Shown here piece by piece: positions 62,088-64,000 of a stretch of 64,000 nt of DNA. Made by a program: the position numbers and the translations under genes. Within the stretch, counting starts at the first letter, position 1, and the number at the start of each line of letters is the position of its first letter. The stretch comes from Bifidobacterium rousetti (GTDB taxonomy: Bacteria > Actinomycetota > Actinomycetes > Actinomycetales > Bifidobacteriaceae): assembly GCF_008698235.1 (NCBI RefSeq), contig NZ_PEBH01000002.1, forward strand, positions 62,001 through 126,000, given 5' to 3'. The notes under the pieces were generated by a model, which saw only the letters and a list, made by a program, of their open reading frames with translations, was not told where the DNA came from and searched no databases.

Positions 62088-64000
62088 TCACTCGCCGTCG
62101 ATCGTGCCGACGCGGTAGTCGACGAAAACGACCTCGCCGGAATCCTGCGTCGCGTCGAGGTCGACGACGCCGGTGATGGCCCAGTCGTGGTCGCCGTCGG
62201 AGTCGTCGATGATCTGGCGCACCTTCCACGTGTGCTCGTCCCTCTCGTGGCGTTCGTCGAGGATGAACAGCTCGCCGGAGCGGGCCTTGGCGTCGGTGTT
62301 GACGTACTCGTGCTCGTCGTAGTAGTCGTCGAGCGCGTCCTCCCATTCGTGCACGCCGTAGCCCCAGTCCTTGTCGAGCGCGCCGAGCGTGTCAGGATCG
62401 TCGAGGTCCATGAGCGTGACGCGGCGGAACAGGGCGTTGCGCACGAGCACGGTGAGGCCGCGGCGGTCCTCGACCACGGCGTCCCTCGCGCCGGGCGCGG
62501 CCAGCGAGACGGCCGCCTCGGAGGCGTCGAGCGAGTCGCCGCCGGCGTTCTCCCATTCGTCGACAAGGCTCGAGTCGATCGAGCGCACGAGCACGCGCAG
62601 CCACGCGATGATGTCCTTGAGCTGCTCATCGCGCTTCTCCGGCGGCACGGTGCGGGCGAGCGCGCGGTACGCGTCGGACAGGTAGCGCAGGAGCGTACCC
62701 TCCGAGCGGGCGATGTTATAGCGGGCGATGTAGCCGGTGAAATCGGAGGCGGTCTCGACCATGTCGCGCACGACCGACTTGGGGCTTAGCCAATAGTCGT
62801 TGGCCCACGGCACGTCGTGGCGGTACTGGTCGAACGCGGCCTGGAGCATGTCCTCCAGGGGCTTGGGGTAGGTGATCTCCTGCAGGCGGTCCATACGCTC
62901 GTCGTAGTCGAGGCCATCGGCCTTCATGTCGGCCATGGCCTTGTCTCGGGCGGCGCGCTCCTGGGCGCGCAGCACCTGCTTGGGGTCGTCGAGCGTTGCC
63001 TCGACCATCGAGATCACATCGAGTGCGTATGTGTCGGACTCGGGGTCGAGCAGTTCCAGCGCGGCGAGCAGGAACGGGCTGAGCGGCTGGTCGAGCGCGA
63101 AGTCGTCGGGCATGTCGAGGGTCATCACGTAGTCGTCGCCGCCGTCGCGGGTCTTGAGGATCTCGATCACGTCGGTGTCGAACAGGGTCTGGAAGATCTC
63201 GTCGGCCCGCTGGTGCAGGTGCTCCTTCTGCTCGGGGGTCTGCGCGGAGTCGTCGATGAGATCGTCGATGCGCTCGCGCGCGTCGCCGCCCTGCTCGACC
63301 TCGTTGAGCACCATCGAATGGGTGATCTTCAGGTGCGGGACGAGGGTTTCGGGCTCCATGTCGATGAGCTTGTCGAACGTGTTCTGGTTCCACGTGACAA
63401 AGCCCTCGGGGGCCTTCTTGCGCTTGACCTTCTTGAGCTTCTTCGGGTCTCCCCCGGCCTTGGCGACGGCCTTCTGGTTCTCGATCTCGTATTCGGGCGC
63501 CTCCGCGACGACGAGGCCCTCGGTGTCGAAGCCCATGCGCCCGGCGCGCCCGGCGATCTGGTGGAACTCGCGGGCCTTGAGACGGCGCATCTTGGTGCCG
63601 TCGAACTTGGTCAGGGCCGTCAGGACCACCGAGTGGATCGGCACGTTGATGCCGACGCCGAGCGTGTCGGTGCCGCAGATGACCGGCAGCAGGCCCTGCT
63701 GGGCGAGCTGTTCGACGAGCCTGCGGTAGCGCGGCAGCATGCCGGCGTGGTGGATGCCGACGCCGGTGCGCAGCAGGCGCTGGAGGATCTTGCCGAACGC
63801 GGTGGTGAACTTGACTCCCCTGATGGCCTCGGCGATGGCGGCGCGCTGCTCCTTCGAGGAGACGCCGGTGGAGGCGAGCGCCTGCGCGGTGTCGAGGGCC
63901 GCGTCCTGCGAGAAGTGGACGACGTAGATCGGGGTCTCGCCGTTCCTGAACGCGAGTTCGACGGTCTTCTCGAGCGGGTCGAGCGTGTACTCGTAGCTCA
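62088..64000 (-). CDS. Ski2-like DExH RNA helicase (HelY type), N-terminal part outside window
   Basis: The last ~636 residues of a large helicase; the frame stays open to the right edge. The second RecA domain is seen: IYVVHFSQDAALDTAQAL, then GIHHAGMLPRYRRLVEQL, LPVICGTDTLGVGINVP (motif V) and FHQIAGRAGRMGFDTEGLVV (motif VI). The DEVH box must lie beyond the edge. Downstream is a helical region with a Lys-rich stretch (KKLKKVKRKK). Likely acts in RNA turnover, as for Mtr4/Ski2 relatives; exact substrates unknown. Confidence 0.9.
   Translation of the reverse strand, partial: SYEYTLDPLEKTVELAFRNGETPIYVVHFSQDAALDTAQALASTGVSSKEQRAAIAEAIRGVKFTTAFGKILQRLLRTGVGIHHAGMLPRYRRLVEQLAQQGLLPVICGTDTLGVGINVPIHSVVLTALTKFDGTKMRRLKAREFHQIAGRAGRMGFDTEGLVVAEAPEYEIENQKAVAKAGGDPKKLKKVKRKKAPEGFVTWNQNTFDKLIDMEPETLVPHLKITHSMVLNEVEQGGDARERIDDLIDDSAQTPEQKEHLHQRADEIFQTLFDTDVIEILKTRDGGDDYVMTLDMPDDFALDQPLSPFLLAALELLDPESDTYALDVISMVEATLDDPKQVLRAQERAARDKAMADMKADGLDYDERMDRLQEITYPKPLEDMLQAAFDQYRHDVPWANDYWLSPKSVVRDMVETASDFTGYIARYNIARSEGTLLRYLSDAYRALARTVPPEKRDEQLKDIIAWLRVLVRSIDSSLVDEWENAGGDSLDASEAAVSLAAPGARDAVVEDRRGLTVLVRNALFRRVTLMDLDDPDTLGALDKDWGYGVHEWEDALDDYYDEHEYVNTDAKARSGELFILDERHERDEHTWKVRQIIDDSDGDHDWAITGVVDLDATQDSGEVVFVDYRVGTIDGE

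Overview
The window is GC-rich, almost fully coding DNA from a high-GC Gram-positive of the genus Bifidobacterium. Support for this includes a lacto-N-biose phosphorylase (GH112) next to its solute-binding-protein transporter, a FruEKFG-type fructose ABC transporter, a characteristic bifidobacterial L-lactate dehydrogenase, a tmRNA encoding the tag AKSNRTEFALAA, mtrAB-lpqB, and a division/cell-wall cluster that ends in ftsQ followed by ssrA. I do not name a species. No phage, insertion sequence, CRISPR array or tRNA gene was recognised.

Layout. 1-4453 (minus): oligopeptide-type ABC operon (binding protein, two permeases, first ATPase cut by the window edge). 4988-6139 (plus): ROK regulator. 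6143-11871 (minus): gltA-gltB-gltC-lnpA operon for lacto-N-biose/galacto-N-biose uptake and phosphorolysis. 12094-12834: cutC. 13112-16764 (plus): a sugar cassette of ROK regulator, fructokinase and FucP-type permease. 16951-17396: remnant of a type II toxin-antitoxin locus. 17546-17939 (minus): tmRNA. 18068-32404 (minus): the mraZ-rsmH-ftsL-ftsI-murE-like-murF-mraY-murD-ftsW-murG-murC-ftsQ cluster, preceded by a four-repeat MraZ operator. 32720-36209 (plus): HelD-like helicase and serA. 36337-38052: nrdR and a small LysM gene divergent from lexA, with SOS boxes between them. 38214-49041: CDF efflux pump, ldh, hflX, RsmC-like methyltransferase, hrpA, yhbY and an MFS drug transporter. 49149-49931: TM2 protein. 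49932-50698: non-coding region with degenerate 62-bp tandem repeats and a perfect 20-bp hairpin. 50699-55481 (minus): fruE-fruK-fruF-fruG. 55828-56097: a small unknown gene behind a structured leader. 56223-60581 (minus): mtrA-mtrB-lpqB. 60672-64000 (minus): rarA and the 3' part of a Ski2-like helicase.

How it fits together. Three ABC operons bring in peptides, host-glycan disaccharides and fructose. In each one the binding-protein gene comes first and a strong hairpin separates it from the next gene, probably so that the binding protein is made in excess. The rest is mostly housekeeping: wall synthesis and division, the SOS response, RNA helicases and a lactate-forming step typical of the bifid shunt. 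The most unusual items are a MurE-like protein that has lost its ATP-binding loop, a toxin gene cut to its last 30 codons with promoter and operator intact, four 11-bp-phased GATAAC repeats upstream of the fruE promoter, and the 62-bp repeat region.
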